The notes: generated from the sequence alone by a model not told the origin. DNA of 64,000 nucleotides from Tanypteryx hageni (GCA_028673005.1 CM054115.1:5501501-5565500), one strand, 5' to 3'. Counted from the first letter of the stretch, positions 37,736 through 49,144 are shown. Translations and numbers: made by a program.

Positions 37736-38411
37736 CCAAATGTATTAATGAATTTCTAGGTATGTAATTTTAAATATTTGCTGGTTTATTCTGTGAAGGG
37801 TAATCATATCCAATTTCCCCCATTTGTTTTTACCACCATATTATTTTATATTTTACTCTAAATTTTTATTATATACTTTACTTTTTTATTTATAATTTTT
37901 TCATGAACGTGCTGCGTGTATTCTATTTGTATTGTATTTGGACATATTCCATTCCAATTGCATTGACCTCAACAGAATAAAAAAGGATGTTAGGAAATAG
38001 ACAAACAGACATAAAGAGGAAAGGTATATTAGATGAATTAAAAGAAGAAATTTAATTAATAATTAATTTAATAATTTGGATTGCAAAGATTGAGTTGAGT
38101 GTGCCTACTCACTGGGAGGTAGAATAATGAATGAGTGATCATTACAAAGCCAGTTGTTGTAAAATAATTATAAAATTTTCAGTCTCTCAGACAAAAGCTT
38201 AGGAAACAATCTCCCTCAATGACAGGATTAGTAATCCTGGATTAAATGATGTTAACTAATTACTATGCTCATGTTAAATATAGATTTTTCGTTTTACGGG
38301 TGCTAACTTAAATAAAATCACGGCCCAATAACAAATGTAATATGGAAACCCAAACACTTCATTTGCCTGGTGAGGGGTAAATAAAAATGTGTAAAAAATA
38401 TTAAACGTTAC
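37736..38411. other. Start of DRC1 intron 2
   Basis: AT-rich intron sequence following the exon 2 donor GTAACG at 38411. No other feature seen. Confidence 0.5.
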
Positions 38412-38532
38412 CAATTCTTGTCCCTCCCTCAGCAATTTATTTAACAATTCCTCGCTCTTACTTATTTGAGCATCTACAGGAGTATTCTGTATGTCGTGAG
38501 TTTGTTCACCTTCTTGAACTCTGGCTTTGGGC
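38412..38532 (-). CDS. DRC1: DRC1 exon 2
   Basis: A 121-nt minus-strand exon between acceptor TTTTAG (ending 38533) and donor GTAACG (38411). Its first base completes the lysine codon left open by exon 1. The next 40 codons encode KARVQEGEQTHDIQ, SKSEELLNKLLREGQEL and end in phase 0. That suits exon 3 (VTNVRVA...) at 7991, since in the DRC1 family this coiled-coil segment is directly followed by the VTNVRVA block. Intron 1 (38533-38665) is only 133 bp, against about 30.4 kb for intron 2. Confidence 0.85.
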
Positions 38533-38665
38533 CTAAAAGCAAAATTTAAAGAAATAGACATATGTTTACCAATCCAATCTTATAAAATTTTTATCTGAGT
38601 ATAATATTCAATGCATAAACTGGATACTAAACAAGATATAAGTACAAGAAAATCTGAAATCTTAC

Positions 38666-38805
38666 TTTCTGAAGGCATCTAATCTGCGTTGAATGCGTAA
38701 TCTCCGTGCTATTATTCTTTCATCCGGATCATTAGTTTTAAGATGCTCATTATCTGTAGGATTCTTAGATTCATCAATGACATAGATATCCATTTCGTCT
38801 TTCAT
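38666..38805 (-). CDS. DRC1: DRC1 exon 1 (start codon)
   Basis: ATG at 38805-38803 on the minus strand begins MKDEMDIYVIDESKNPTDN, followed by the DPDERIIARRLRIQRRLDAF block that is characteristic of the DRC1 N-terminus. A second in-frame ATG four codons on is also possible. The exon ends two bases into a lysine codon before donor GTAAGA (38665). DRC1 anchors the nexin-dynein regulatory complex on axonemal doublets; in insects this implies expression mainly in sperm and ciliated sensory cells. Confidence 0.88.
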
Positions 38806-39415
38806 TTTGGATGTAGAAAAACTTCCGAGTTGATAGCGATAAATTTAAAATTGTTGACAACTTATACTCATGTAAACAAGGACGGAAATCATAAACGAAA
38901 TATTGACCTATCAGTAGTTCGAATATTATCACAACACGAAGAAGCCTATTACGAAGACTAAGATTAATTCATTCAATTAGTTATATTCCCGTATGTTTCA
39001 GAAATCAGTAACGTCCTTAGCAGCAGCGATAGTATCTATCAACAAACTTATCTAGTTAAGGTCTTGGCGAGAACCTGGAGTTTTATATTACACCTTCTTT
39101 TTACTACCCTTGTAATACTATATCAATTGCAATTTAGCATTCTGTATGAATCTCACCAAAAGGACTTCCTATATGAAATATTTGTAATGCGCATTAAGAA
39201 ACTATATTATCTCAACAATACAAAATACCGAACGCCATAGCAACGAAGTAAAAAATAGTTTAAGAAGGCTAGCAAAACATCTGCACATCTGCCAACAAAA
39301 TAACAATGTTGTAAACTAATGACAATAAGCAGCACATTTGCAAACAAAGTTTTAATTACTTTAGAAACATTTAGAAATGTTACATTCCTTGAACATAACA
39401 ATTCTATAACAGCAG
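38806..39415. other. DRC1 5' flank / promoter region
   Basis: No TATA box at a convincing distance. No neighbouring divergent gene was recognised. Confidence 0.35.
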
Positions 39416-40479
39416 TATCCATCTAGGGTTACCAGACGTCCGGTTTTTCCCGGATATGTCCTCTTTTTAAGGACGTCCGGGCGGGATTTTGATTACTGTC
39501 CGGAATTTTGCAGACAAGAAAAATAATGTCCAAAATTTATTTTAATCAGCTGGATTCATTCTAATGATACGAACATTGTGGTAAAATCACTAATAGATGT
39601 CAGCACTGCAGAGCGAATAATTCAATACATGAAAATACGTTTACATTCGCTGGAAGTAGCGGAAAAGTTGTAATAAACCAAAAATATGTAAGGAAACAAG
39701 GATCGATAGACGCATGGTGACAGTGACATGCAAATTATATGATGGAAGTAATTAAATTTTTTGAGAAATACTGAAGTTTTCCTTCTGCGCCATTCAAGAA
39801 AAATTACCATAATAATCTTTTTAGTTTTCAAACAATCGTCCAGTTATAAGGATTAGCCTTATATAGCGGGCCCAACAAGTAGGATTTCTATGAGAACTAC
39901 GTTTCTATTATCACAAAGTCATTTGAATCAAGTGCGAACATTATTGGCTCTGTTGCAACCTGTACGCCAGAATCTGGGGCATCGTCCTACTGAGTGGTAC
40001 TTCACAATATTTCTCTTACCGTATTTAGGTATGTATTGCATTCTTTGTTTTTCAAATAATTGTCCTTTGGAAAAACACCATGAAACAACATTCTTTTACT
40101 GTAATCAGTTTTTCTTTCCTGCAGTCAATATATATGTCTGTAATCATTATTCTGAAATATCCTTTTTATTTGGTCGGAAGTTTTCTTTGATTGCGGTCAG
40201 TATTTGAGTATTTTCCTATGGATTCTGCCATTTTGTATTTATATCTATGTTTTACTGACAGGTACATTTCATGTCGTCGCATCCTTAGTTTTCTATTAAT
40301 ATTTAGAAGTGTACATCTTTTCACCGGTTGAAACAAAAAATAAAGGTGCTATTTTAAAAAATTCTGAGTTAACTAATAATAAGAAACTATATTGAATATT
40401 TAAATTTTTAAACTTAAATGTAGATTTATTAACTTTGTAAATATTTCTTAAATTTCAGAATAATATTCTATCCCAAATT

Positions 40480-42990
40480 TAGTAGTGAATTGCAAAGAAA
40501 ATTCCCTGCATTTACACCTGGAAAGAGTCCGTGGGAAGCTAAATGCACTATATGTAGTTCTGAAATATCCATTGCCAACTTTTCATTCATTTCATTTATT
40601 TTTCATCCAAAGACATATATACATATGTATAGGATAAGTCACAAAAATAAGAACATAGATACATAAGTCACAGAAATTAATGCATGCATAAATGACAGTA
40701 AACAAATGTTTGTTTTGTTTTTTTTAACAATTTAAGAATTCAGCAATAGAGTAATAACATTTTTCTACAAGAAATTTTTTTAATGCTCTTCTAAATGATG
40801 ACACATTAGTCAAATCTTTTAAACACGTTGGAAGTTTATTATAAAATCCACATCCCACATGAATTGGCCCATTTTCAAAATTTTTAAATTATGATACTCT
40901 AAATTTATTTTGAGTCTTCCTCTTGTATTGTAGTTATGGATATCTTTATTTTGTTTAATGTCTAATATTCCATTATTCTCTTTTAAGAACATAATGGTGT
41001 AAAAGATGTACATCGAGGGGAGTGTTAAAAGTTTAAGCTTCTTAAAATGTTCCCTACAACTTTCTCTTTGTTTAGCCCGAACTAAAATTCTAATTGCCCA
41101 CTTCTGCAATCTAAAGAGTCTAGTAGCAAAGTGTGAATGTCCCCATACTGTTATGCCATATTTTATTCTGCTACATATATAAGTATGATATACCAGAATA
41201 GCAGTTTCTTGGTTAGCTATACCAATCAGTCTCCTCATTATGTAACAACCTGTAGGCACTTTTTTACAAACTGACTGGATATGTGATTCCCAATTAAGAG
41301 TATCATTAATATATATTCCAAGGAACTTCATGGTTTCAGATCTTTTCATCAAACCATTCATAAATTTAAGTCGAAGACTAAATATAGATTTTTTCTGAGG
41401 TGGATGAAATTGGAGGAATGTAGATTTGCTGTTGTTAATCATAACACTATTGTTTATGCACCAGTCTTCCATTGTATTAATGGAAAATAGTCAATAACAT
41501 TAGTTGTACTTGTACAAAAACAGAAGCAATAGTAAATTCAGTATTAGCTCCACATTCAATCATAAAGTTCTTAGGGAAAATTTCTGATAATAATATTAAA
41601 TACATAGGTATTCAAACAGATGCAAGTAATCATGGTGCAGTAAAATTGTTTCCAATTTGTATTCAATACTTTGATTATAAGAATGGAGGAATTCAAATTA
41701 AATTACTAGATTTAAAAAGTGCACCAAACGAACAGTCGACCACGATATCAAATATCATACTGGAAGTGTTGAATGAACATGGAATTGCATCAAAATGTGT
41801 CTTTTACAGGTGATAACTGTAACACCAATTTTGGTGGTCGAATGAAAGTAACTGGGAACAATGTTTTTTCCAAGTTGAAAAATGGTCTTACATCTTCCTT
41901 AATTGGTGTTGGTTGTCCTGCTCATGTCTTGAATAAAAGTGTTCATTGTGGAATGAATACTCTTCCATTTGATATAGAATCTATTGTTTTAAAAATATAT
42001 AATTACTTTTCTTGTTATACAGTAAGGACTGAGGAATTAAAAGAATTTTGTGAAATTAAGGACATTGAATATAAGGAACTTCTCTACCACAGCAAAACAA
42101 GGTGGCTTACTTTATTTCCAGCCATTCATCGGGTGCTTCAATTATATGAGCCTTTAAAATCTTATTTTTTAAGAGAAAATAGTACCCCAGTGATTCTCGC
42201 CAAATATTTTTAGGATGATTTTGGAGAATGTTATTTATGGGCAGTACATTCCCTTATGTCAACCTTCCATAGTAACATCAAAGAAATAGAAAAGGAACAC
42301 AATTCTGTTTTAGAAGTAATAGATATTTAAGAGAAGTGCTGTTTTCTAATACAAGAAAGAATTGAAAATAAATTTATTCCATTAAAAGTAAGGGAAATTT
42401 TAAACAAAGCAAGGGGTAGGGGATTAAAAGTTGAATCTGAACAGTTTCTTTGCAATATAAATGTCTTTTATGAGACTATTTCAAAATATTTGGAATCGTG
42501 GATAAAACCTTTCGATGACTTTTCCGTTTTTAAATGGATGCATTTAAAAAAAGGTTTGAGTTGGGACAACATTTTGCCCTCATTAACTTATTTGAAACAA
42601 AAGGGTGTTGATATTGATGATTCAAAATTTTTTGATCAATGGTGCAATTTAAAATCTTTCATTGAAAGTAATGATAGTTTCCGTAATGATACTGAAAGAA
42701 TGGCTCATAAAAAATGGAGTTACTTTTTTAATGAATGTCAAAATGTTGAATTATTTTCAGAATTGTTAAAGGCTTCAATGTTCTTTTTTTGCTTTAGCAG
42801 GACATAATGCTAATGTTGAGCATATATTTTCATTCATCAGTGCACAGTGGGCAAAGGAAAGAAATTGACTGAATGTAGATTCAGTGAAAGGGATACTATT
42901 AACGCAACATAATTTTAAAAAATTCAGTTGTGAGCAGTTCCATAAATATCTTTTGACAAAGCCAGATCTTCTAAGTTTAATTGGAAAGTC
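40480..42990 (+). pseudogene. BED-type hAT transposase pseudogene split by a LINE
   Basis: The N-terminal BED-like zinc segment FPAFTPGKSPWEAKCTIC is at 40502-40555. After the LINE insertion it resumes at 41489 with IVNSVLAPHSIIKFLGK, IGIQTDASNHGAVKLFPI and, after a frameshift, TGDNCNTNFGG, VGCPAHVLNKSV and HSKTRWLTLFPA (41773-42213). The C-terminal region is at 42490-42990, where VEHIFSFISAQWAKERN resembles the hAT dimerisation motif. Multiple stops are present. Confidence 0.75.
40575..41485 (-). mobile_element. LINE RT/C-terminal fragment nested in the hAT
   Basis: An intact 217-codon minus-strand frame (41472-40819) runs from the RT thumb (MEDWCINNSVMINNSKSTFL, MKFLGIYINDTLNWESHI) through a zinc-like/C-terminal domain (CREHFKKLKLL, IHNYNTRGRLKINL). 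It is 5'-truncated before the YADD box. A TC/AAAT-rich 3' tail is at 40575-40620. Confidence 0.75.
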
Positions 42991-43271
42991 CGATAAATAT
43001 AATAAAATTAAAATGATATAAAATTTTTATTAACTCTGTACCTATAATATAATTTTTTTATTCTATATTTTAAAAGCGTGTTCATTATCTATATTTTCAT
43101 TGTTCTACTAAATGACTTTCTGTAAACTGTAATTTACCAACATTAAAATAATGTATCATATATATGTGAAAACCATCCTCTTTTTTGGACAAAATGTCCT
43201 ACTTTTGTCCTGCATTTTCATCACCTTTGTCCTACATTAATCTCAAAAGATCTGGTAACCCTATATCCATC

Positions 43272-44058
43272 CAGACATCTGTGAAGTTTCAACGTCTGTT
43301 AAATAATGTCTGTATCTCTGTATATTATTCCTTGTCTATATGTCTGTGAAGTTATATACGACAAATACGATATCGAGATATAAAAGAAGCATCTAATGTT
43401 TTTTTCCAACCTTACAGAATTTAACTTAAAAACTTATAAACCTTGTTAAAAAACTACAATTACACTAATGTAGTTGTATGGAATAGATGCTGTGGCAGAG
43501 AGAAAAGAAACTTATGGCTTCCTTGGTATGGTAATTCAACAATTTTAATGTAAATTATGGGAAATATAGATTCAAATACTTAAAAAAACTGGGTAATTTA
43601 AAGTATATCATAATTTATCATAATCAGTTATTGGACATATTATGATGCAGATGCATAGGAAAATAATAAATGGTACTTTTATCCCTATTCCTCATCAACC
43701 AAGAGCTGAAAATGGATCGTAATATTAGGTAACTGTAGAGTGTTGAATATTCGTAATGAAAGGTAATACCCAGCAGACTGTTTATGAGTGTCACTATTGT
43801 GTTCAGTTGTCAAACTGTTGTTTTAACATAACCTATAAGTTATCACCAACATCGACTAAGTTAATTATATTTAGGGAACAGCTATCGAATTAAGCGTCAC
43901 ATTTGCCCAATGCGATGTTCAATCTTCTTTTGTTGTTTTCTACTATTAAATTATTAATTATTATTATTAAATTTTTAATTGCACATCACAGTATTGTTGT
44001 TTATTTCATATTCTTTATATTTTCGCAATTTGAAGAGATTTTAATGAATCGTTTCTGA
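43272..44058. other. AT-rich spacer between hAT and possible exon
   Basis: Host-like unique sequence. No gene recognised; short ATT repeats at 43948-43970. Confidence 0.35.
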
Positions 44059-44145
44059 ATGGAGAGAATAGAAGAAGAATTGGCTGAATATCTGCGGAAA
44101 TTGAGGAATATGATGTGTATTCCAGATATTGGTGCAGAAAAATGG
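44059..44145 (+). CDS. Possible 5' coding exon of an unknown host gene
   Basis: ATG followed by 29 codons of helical, charged sequence (RIEEELAEYLRKLRNMM, PDIGAEKW), ending at a good donor (TGG|GTAATT at 44146). The reading frame and splice site look real. The downstream intron contains the Jockey and Polinton insertions, and no continuation was found within the window. It could be chance. I do not recognise the protein. Confidence 0.3.
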
Positions 44146-44164
44146 GTAATTTTCCATTTGACCC

Positions 44165-46330
44165 CCCACTCCAGTTTATCTCCTTTTTCATTCTCCTGGT
44201 TTTGTTATCCGAGCTTCCACTACCGGTCTTCGCTACCTCGAGGCAACGGCAGATCTTCTTCGCTCTGCTAGATGAATGCTCCACGTGATCTCCAGCTACC
44301 AGTCTCCTAGCCGAGGTCCTCCTTCAAGAAGATCTCTAAGTTGTTTTCTGCTCAGGATATCCCAATCTCTGTGGTAGAGACCTGAACAGCAAACACGTCA
44401 GCTGGAACTCCACTGTCGAGAATCTCCGGGGGTCTATCCTCAGGTGATGGGCGGATACTGCACGAGTTGGCGTCGTGGGACCAGTCCATCTGACCCGCTA
44501 CCACCACACAGGCTCCAACAATGTCTTGGACGTCTTTCTGCATCGCAGTCTCTCCTGCTCACTCCACGTCTCCACCATTTCGTGCCTCTCGAGCGATTCT
44601 TGGCACCCGCCCGCGCCTTCTCCCCCAGGACGATTTTCTGAACTTCCAGCAAGCGGACTGGGAACTATTCCGTCGCCAACTGACGAACATGCTGCCTGAG
44701 GAGCTACCGCAACTGAACACCCCGGAAGAGGTAGACGACTGCGTCATTCATCTCACCTCTTGTGCGGAGGAAGAGGCGGAGAAGTCGGTGCCCAGGCGTA
44801 CCTGCAGACCACCAAACTACTTGGAGATACCTGCGCGAATCAAGGCTGAGATTTGCGAGAAGAATCGCATCCGGAGGAGATTGCAGATGAAGCGGCGAAT
44901 GGTGCAGATGCAGCATTCCATCAACGACGCGACCGGGACTTTCGGCAATGAGATGTGGGATAAGAAGCTCTCCTCCCTCAACACCGAGGATGGATCCATC
45001 TGGAGGATGGCCCGTGCACTTCGGGTAGACCCGATGTCGAACCCTTCCCTCCCCACAGTCATTCGGGAATTGGTTGGCCTTCCTCTTCCCCATCTGTATG
45101 AAGATTGGGCACTTCCCCACGCCCCGGAAAGTTGCAAGGATTCTCTGCATCCCGAAGGGGAAGGCGTCGAGGAACCCAGCGCAGTACCGTCCATTCTCAC
45201 TTCTGGACGGCCCAGTCAAGCTGTTCGAGCTCATCATCATGCCGCATCTTCTGCGTCACCTGAAGGCAATTTGGTTTCCATGCGGAGTTTGCCGCTATTC
45301 ACCAGCTGGTGAGAGTGTGCAACTTCGTCACTGACACCTTCAACAAGGGGCATCACGTCGCGGGAGCTTTCTTCGACGTGACCAAAGCTTTCGACTGCAT
45401 GTGGCATTAAGGACTCCTGCAGAAGATGACATGCTTCATCTTCCCGGGATGGATCGTCCTACTCATTGGGTGCTACCTCCACGACCGCACATTCCGTGTC
45501 GCGTGGCATCAGGCTACATCGAAGATGAAGAAGATCAGCGCCGGGGTTCCACAGGGGTCGGTCCTGGACCCGACGCTGTACAACATCTTCACGGCGGACG
45601 TCCCGGTCGACCTTGGGTGGAACACTATACTTTCGCTGTATGCAGATGATGCGGCCCTCCTGTGCCGGTCGTCTCAGAAGAAGGAGAAGGCAGCTGAGTA
45701 TCTTCAGCGGGCCTCGGACATCTTTCTCGCCCAGTTTGAGAAATGAAAGCTCCAGGTGAACCCCCGGAAGACTCAGACAATCCTGTTCTCCACCAGAAAG
45801 TCTCCAGACCAGGGCGGCATCCTCATCGGCGCCGAAGAAGTGGAGTGGATGGAAGAGATCATCTACCTGGGGGTGCCCATCGACCGGAAGCTTTGATTCC
45901 AAAAACACGCTACGCAGGTCGCCCATCGCGCCCTCGGAACGAAGATTCGCCTTGCACCGCTTCTCCGTAGCCGTCACATCAGCATCAAGAGGAAGCTCCA
46001 CCTCTATCGCGCTAGTCTTTCCCTGCCTTGCTTATGCCTCTCCGGCTTAGAGTGGCAGACTTTGCGCCGTCGGCCAGCATCGGCTAGGAGTTGCCGAACG
46101 CGCCTGCCTCCGATCCATCGTGGGGCGTTCCTAGGGTCAGCGCAATTCTGACATCTACGCAACGCTTAACTTCGTCCCCGTCCCCGACATGCTTCAAGAT
46201 CGTGTGAGGCGATTCTTCGCCTTGACGCTGCTCAAACGCGCCGAAATTCTTCGGAGTGTTGCCGACTCGCGCCCCTTGCCATGGGATAGGCACAAGCGCC
46301 CTCGTTCATGACCGGAGAAATAAAAATTTT
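44165..46330 (+). mobile_element. Jockey-clade LINE, 5'-truncated, several frameshifts
   Basis: GC-rich against an AT-rich background. The order on the plus strand is endonuclease C-terminus (DLNSKHVSWNSTVENLRGSI, 44380-44450), linker (44521-45050, DGSIWRMARALRVDP), and RT blocks in shifting frames: FFDVTKAFDCMWH (45372-45410), SAGVPQGSVLDPTLYNIFT (45538-45595), LSLYADDAALLC (45635-45670), LGVPIDRKL (45870-45895). A C-terminus reading PWDRHKRPRS ends at TGA 46308-46310. A short 3' UTR with AATAAA abuts the Polinton. The final ~150 bp reappear inverted at 63838-64000. Confidence 0.8.
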
Positions 46331-46335
46331 TATTT
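46173..46335 (+). repeat. Jockey 3' end as part of an extended inverted repeat (left arm)
   Basis: Every base from 46173 to 46335 is mirrored on the opposite strand at 63838-64000, continuing the Polinton inverted repeat outward without a break. The junction contains the 18-bp perfect palindrome AAATAAAAATTTTTATTT (46318-46335), also present at 63838-63855. The mirror continues to the window edge. Confidence 0.9.
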
Positions 46336-47723
46336 AGTTTTCTTAATTATTAATCATTACATTTTCCAATATTTCGACTAAATATACTATTCAAACTACT
46401 CGGTAATGATTTTTTACAATACTACTCTTTTGTAAAGAAATTAAAAATAATAACTAAATGTGTACCTATAATAAATCTCTTAACTTATTTAATTTTATAA
46501 TGGCGGATGGAATCAAAAATAAGTTACGACTTTCTGGGTGTGAATATAAAATAAACGGCGCAATATACATTGCACAAAATTTCTCATGTACGTTTGGTCG
46601 ACTGTGTACGTTTATAAAAGAAAAACGCTTATAAATCCAAGTTAACCGTAGTTTAATGTATATTTCAATGTCACTGGTCAATATTTAGTAATTTTTTGAG
46701 ACATGTGGCTTAGTAAGTATTATTTGTGACATCAGCCTAGTAGGAATAAAAAGCGGCTTTTGGGACAACCTTGACCATGAATTGGCGAATACGTGTGTGA
46801 ACTGACCTATACGTGGACTGTGTTGAGTTCTGCGTAAGTCATTGACCTTGTCGTAGGTCTGGTTGGGTCATTGGCCTGGTAGTGTGTATGATGTAGGTGG
46901 GATTTTGTTAAAAAGCGGGGATTGGGACAACCTAGTCTGTGAATTGGCGAATATTGAATTGGCGAATACGTGTGTGAGCTGACCGTGTTGAGTTCTGCGT
47001 AAGTCCTTGTCGTAGGTCATTGGTCTGGTTGTGTGTATGATTCAGGTGTGATTCTGTGTGTGATTAGCGATGATGTTGTGGAATGATGTGATATTGTGTA
47101 AGGTAATGTTATTGGTTTTGCGTTAGTGTGGTCATTGGCCTGGTTGTGTGTATGATTCAGGTGTGATTCTGCGTGTGTTTTGTAATGATGTTGTGGAATG
47201 ATGTGATATTGTGTAAGGTAATGGTACTGGTTTTGCGTTATTGTTGATATTCGCATGGAAGTTGAATGACCCTTTCCCTTCTGCGTCATTCGTTGACCCT
47301 AATTTTCGCAATGTTTACATGTTTGAGGTGTGTATGTGTAAAGATGTGATTTTGCAGAGTCATTGACCTAGTGGTAGGTCTGTTTCGGTCATTGCGTGTT
47401 TTTATATTCGAATGGGGGTGATATTGTGTAAGGTAATGGTATTGGTTTTGCGTTATTGTTGATATTCGCAATGTTTACCTGTTCGGTATGAGTTAGTGCG
47501 ATATGGTGTAGCCAAGTGAAAGTTGAATGACCCTTTCGCTTCTGCGCCAGTCGTTGACCCGTGGAGGGGATAGGGCCTTCCAATATTTACATCTGCGTGT
47601 GTTTTGGTTTCTCCTCAGCGCGTGTCTTCGGTCGGTCGTTTACCCTTCTAAGCAGGTTTTGGACGAGCTAAGTAGGTCACCAACTTTTAGGTAAAGAAAA
47701 ACCGGTTCTGAGTGGGGTGGGGA
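46336..47723 (+). repeat. Polinton left terminal inverted repeat (1388 bp)
   Basis: Complementary to 62335-63837 with few mismatches. The outer ~400 bp are unique AT-rich sequence. The inner part has GAATTGGCGAATACGTGTG repeats (about 46783, 46936 and 46964) and a minisatellite of ~115-bp units with GTCATTGGCCTGGTTGTGTG and GATTCAGGTGTGATTCTG (about 47015-47245). This arm carries one unit fewer than the right arm. Open frames inside are by-products of the repeats. Confidence 0.93.
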
Positions 47724-47771
47724 CGGTTGAAATGATTCAAAATGAAACAACATCGAGTAGGCAGATCATGT

Positions 47772-47984
47772 TTATTGTCGTTCCCTCTCATACCATTCTT
47801 CCATTTTTTGTAATTCGTGACATGTAGTCGTCATATCTTCCATATCATGCGGATGATACAATTCAATGTAATCAATAGGTATAAATTTCAGATCTGGTCT
47901 ATTGACCCACTTCCAATTATGTTCATGATAGGTCCGAATAACTGACCCAACTTTATGTATAATTGCAAGTTGTTTTAAGTCCAT
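47772..47984 (-). CDS. Small Polinton protein of unknown function (70 aa)
   Basis: A 70-codon frame, ATG at 47984, rich in His/Tyr/Met (YHEHNWKWVNRPDL, IDYIELYHPHDMEDM, LQKMEEWYERE). An AATAAA signal overlaps the stop codon (minus strand), as in compact viral genes. It lies between the terminal repeat and a diverged subterminal repeat, in a stretch with no right-arm counterpart, so it is an arm-specific accessory gene or a chance frame. I do not recognise it. Confidence 0.45.
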   Translation of the reverse strand: MDLKQLAIIHKVGSVIRTYHEHNWKWVNRPDLKFIPIDYIELYHPHDMEDMTTTCHELQKMEEWYERERQ

Positions 47985-48345
47985 AACTGAAATGTAATTG
48001 TTTTCAAATCAATAATTTCTTTTATTTATAATATACTAATAATATCAAATATTAATTATATCCATTACCTTTGGAGAGCGTTTTGATGCGTAGAAGATTT
48101 ATGTGCACCTCTGTCCTCTATCGAATCTCAGATCTAAATGATTCAACGTATGAGAAACTCTCTCGAGGAATCAGCAGGTCTTAACTTGTCGAAGGTTGAT
48201 TGGGAGGTGAAATAAAATGGATAAGGATAGGTTATTGACCTCTACGGTCGGGATGGGTTTTATCAAGTAAATAAAACATGATAAAATTTAAAAAATCGAT
48301 TTATTTTTTTATTCAATCAATATCATCTTGACAAAAAATGCATTC
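47985..48345. other. Spacer containing left subterminal inverted repeat
   Basis: Includes 48215-48304, which on the minus strand resembles 62135-62232 on the plus strand (see repeat entry). It also serves as the 3' UTR of the BIR gene. Confidence 0.6.
48215..48304 (-). repeat. Left subterminal inverted repeat (diverged)
   Basis: Minus-strand ATCGATTTTTTAAATTTTAT, GTTTTATTTACTTGATAAAA and CCGACCGTAG match 62135-62195 (TCGATTTTTAACTTTTC, GTTTTATTTACTTGATAAAA, CTGACCGTAG), with a weaker match (CCTATCCTTA) beyond. On both arms it directly follows the stop codon of the innermost arm gene. Confidence 0.75.
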
Positions 48346-49077
48346 TTAATCAGTTTCATCACAACATGAAAAACCAAACATGATAAAATTGCGTTTTTCT
48401 CTTCTGTGATCATCTAGTGGTACATCACCTTCACGCCACTGTGTCATCCGCAATCCGCAGTAAACACATTGAACTGTATCGTATGTTCCGCAGCAGTACA
48501 CCATTCCGGCTTCGGCGAGATTCTCAGGAGACACCGATGTATTCTTCCATTCCTTGAATGTCTTTATGCGTGCACTTCTTTCCAATAAATTAATGTCACT
48601 TAAATTGAGACGACACCATTCAGCGAGAGAAAATGCCCGACTGTGGGAGCAAATATCTGGCATATCTATTCGAAAATGGTAAATACACTCAGTACCAATT
48701 CTCTTATTCAGCTTCTCTAGTGCAGGGCAGTCGAAGTCATCTAAGTTATAGACATTTTTAATTTGCGAATGGATGGCCTTTCTTAGAAATTTACACTTTT
48801 CCACTCCTTTAGTAAAGATGTAATCGAATGGCCTTGTATATTCCTTCAATATGTATTCTGCCATATCATATTCCACATCGCCAATATGCTCATCTATAGC
48901 ATGATACTCTTGCGTGGTCCATACATTGACGCTATTTGAATGATTTTCCAACTTAGGCGTTTTAAAAATCCAATGTTGACTTGCAAAGGTGTTTAATGAG
49001 ATTATGGATAATTCTCGCAACAAAAAACGTCCCGATGCATCTTTGTCAAGATTGAAGTCAACAATAGCTGAATTCAT
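48346..49077 (-). CDS. BIR (IAP-repeat) domain protein of the Polinton
   Basis: 243 aa. Residues 1-155 form a domain with VDFNLDKDASGRFLLREL, a HWIF strand and FDYIFTKGVEKCKFL; this looks like a recurrent Polinton/insect transposon domain, perhaps nuclease-like (inference). Residues about 163-243 fit a baculoviral IAP repeat: a leading SARIKTFKEW, LAEAGMVYCCGTYDTVQCVY, C-x2-C zinc ligands, then W-x4-DVPLDDH with the zinc-ligand histidine. The fourth ligand, normally a Cys seven residues after that His, is Phe here (one base from Cys). BIR proteins bind caspases or IAP antagonists and block apoptosis. No RING domain follows. It is the last gene of the capsid block. Confidence 0.8.
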   Translation of the reverse strand: MNSAIVDFNLDKDASGRFLLRELSIISLNTFASQHWIFKTPKLENHSNSVNVWTTQEYHAIDEHIGDVEYDMAEYILKEYTRPFDYIFTKGVEKCKFLRKAIHSQIKNVYNLDDFDCPALEKLNKRIGTECIYHFRIDMPDICSHSRAFSLAEWCRLNLSDINLLERSARIKTFKEWKNTSVSPENLAEAGMVYCCGTYDTVQCVYCGLRMTQWREGDVPLDDHRREKRNFIMFGFSCCDETD

Positions 49078-49144
49078 GTTTGCTACTGATGGTGGAAAGT
49101 ATCATCGCACTATATTTATCATCCTGCAAATTTCACTGAGCCAG

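Larger units (their letters stand above)
39424..43263 (+). mobile_element. hAT element (ZBED-like) with 8-bp target-site duplication TATCCATC
   Basis: TATCCATC at 39416-39423 and 43264-43271. The left end is TAGGGTTACCAGACGTCC; the right end, complemented, is TAGGGTTACCAGATC. Subterminal GGACGTCC and TGTCCTAC repeats recur near both ends. It encodes a broken transposase in pieces (40480-40600 and 41489-42990) and contains a nested minus-strand LINE fragment between them. Confidence 0.88.

Noticed and set aside
44704..45240. Minus-strand 178-codon frame
   Set aside because: Antisense shadow of the GC-rich Jockey coding region, where stop codons are rare in all frames.
47017..47583. Open frames in the left terminal repeat, repeated at 62475-63017
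   Set aside because: They translate the minisatellite and repeat motifs, are identical in both arms, change with unit number and have no gene context.
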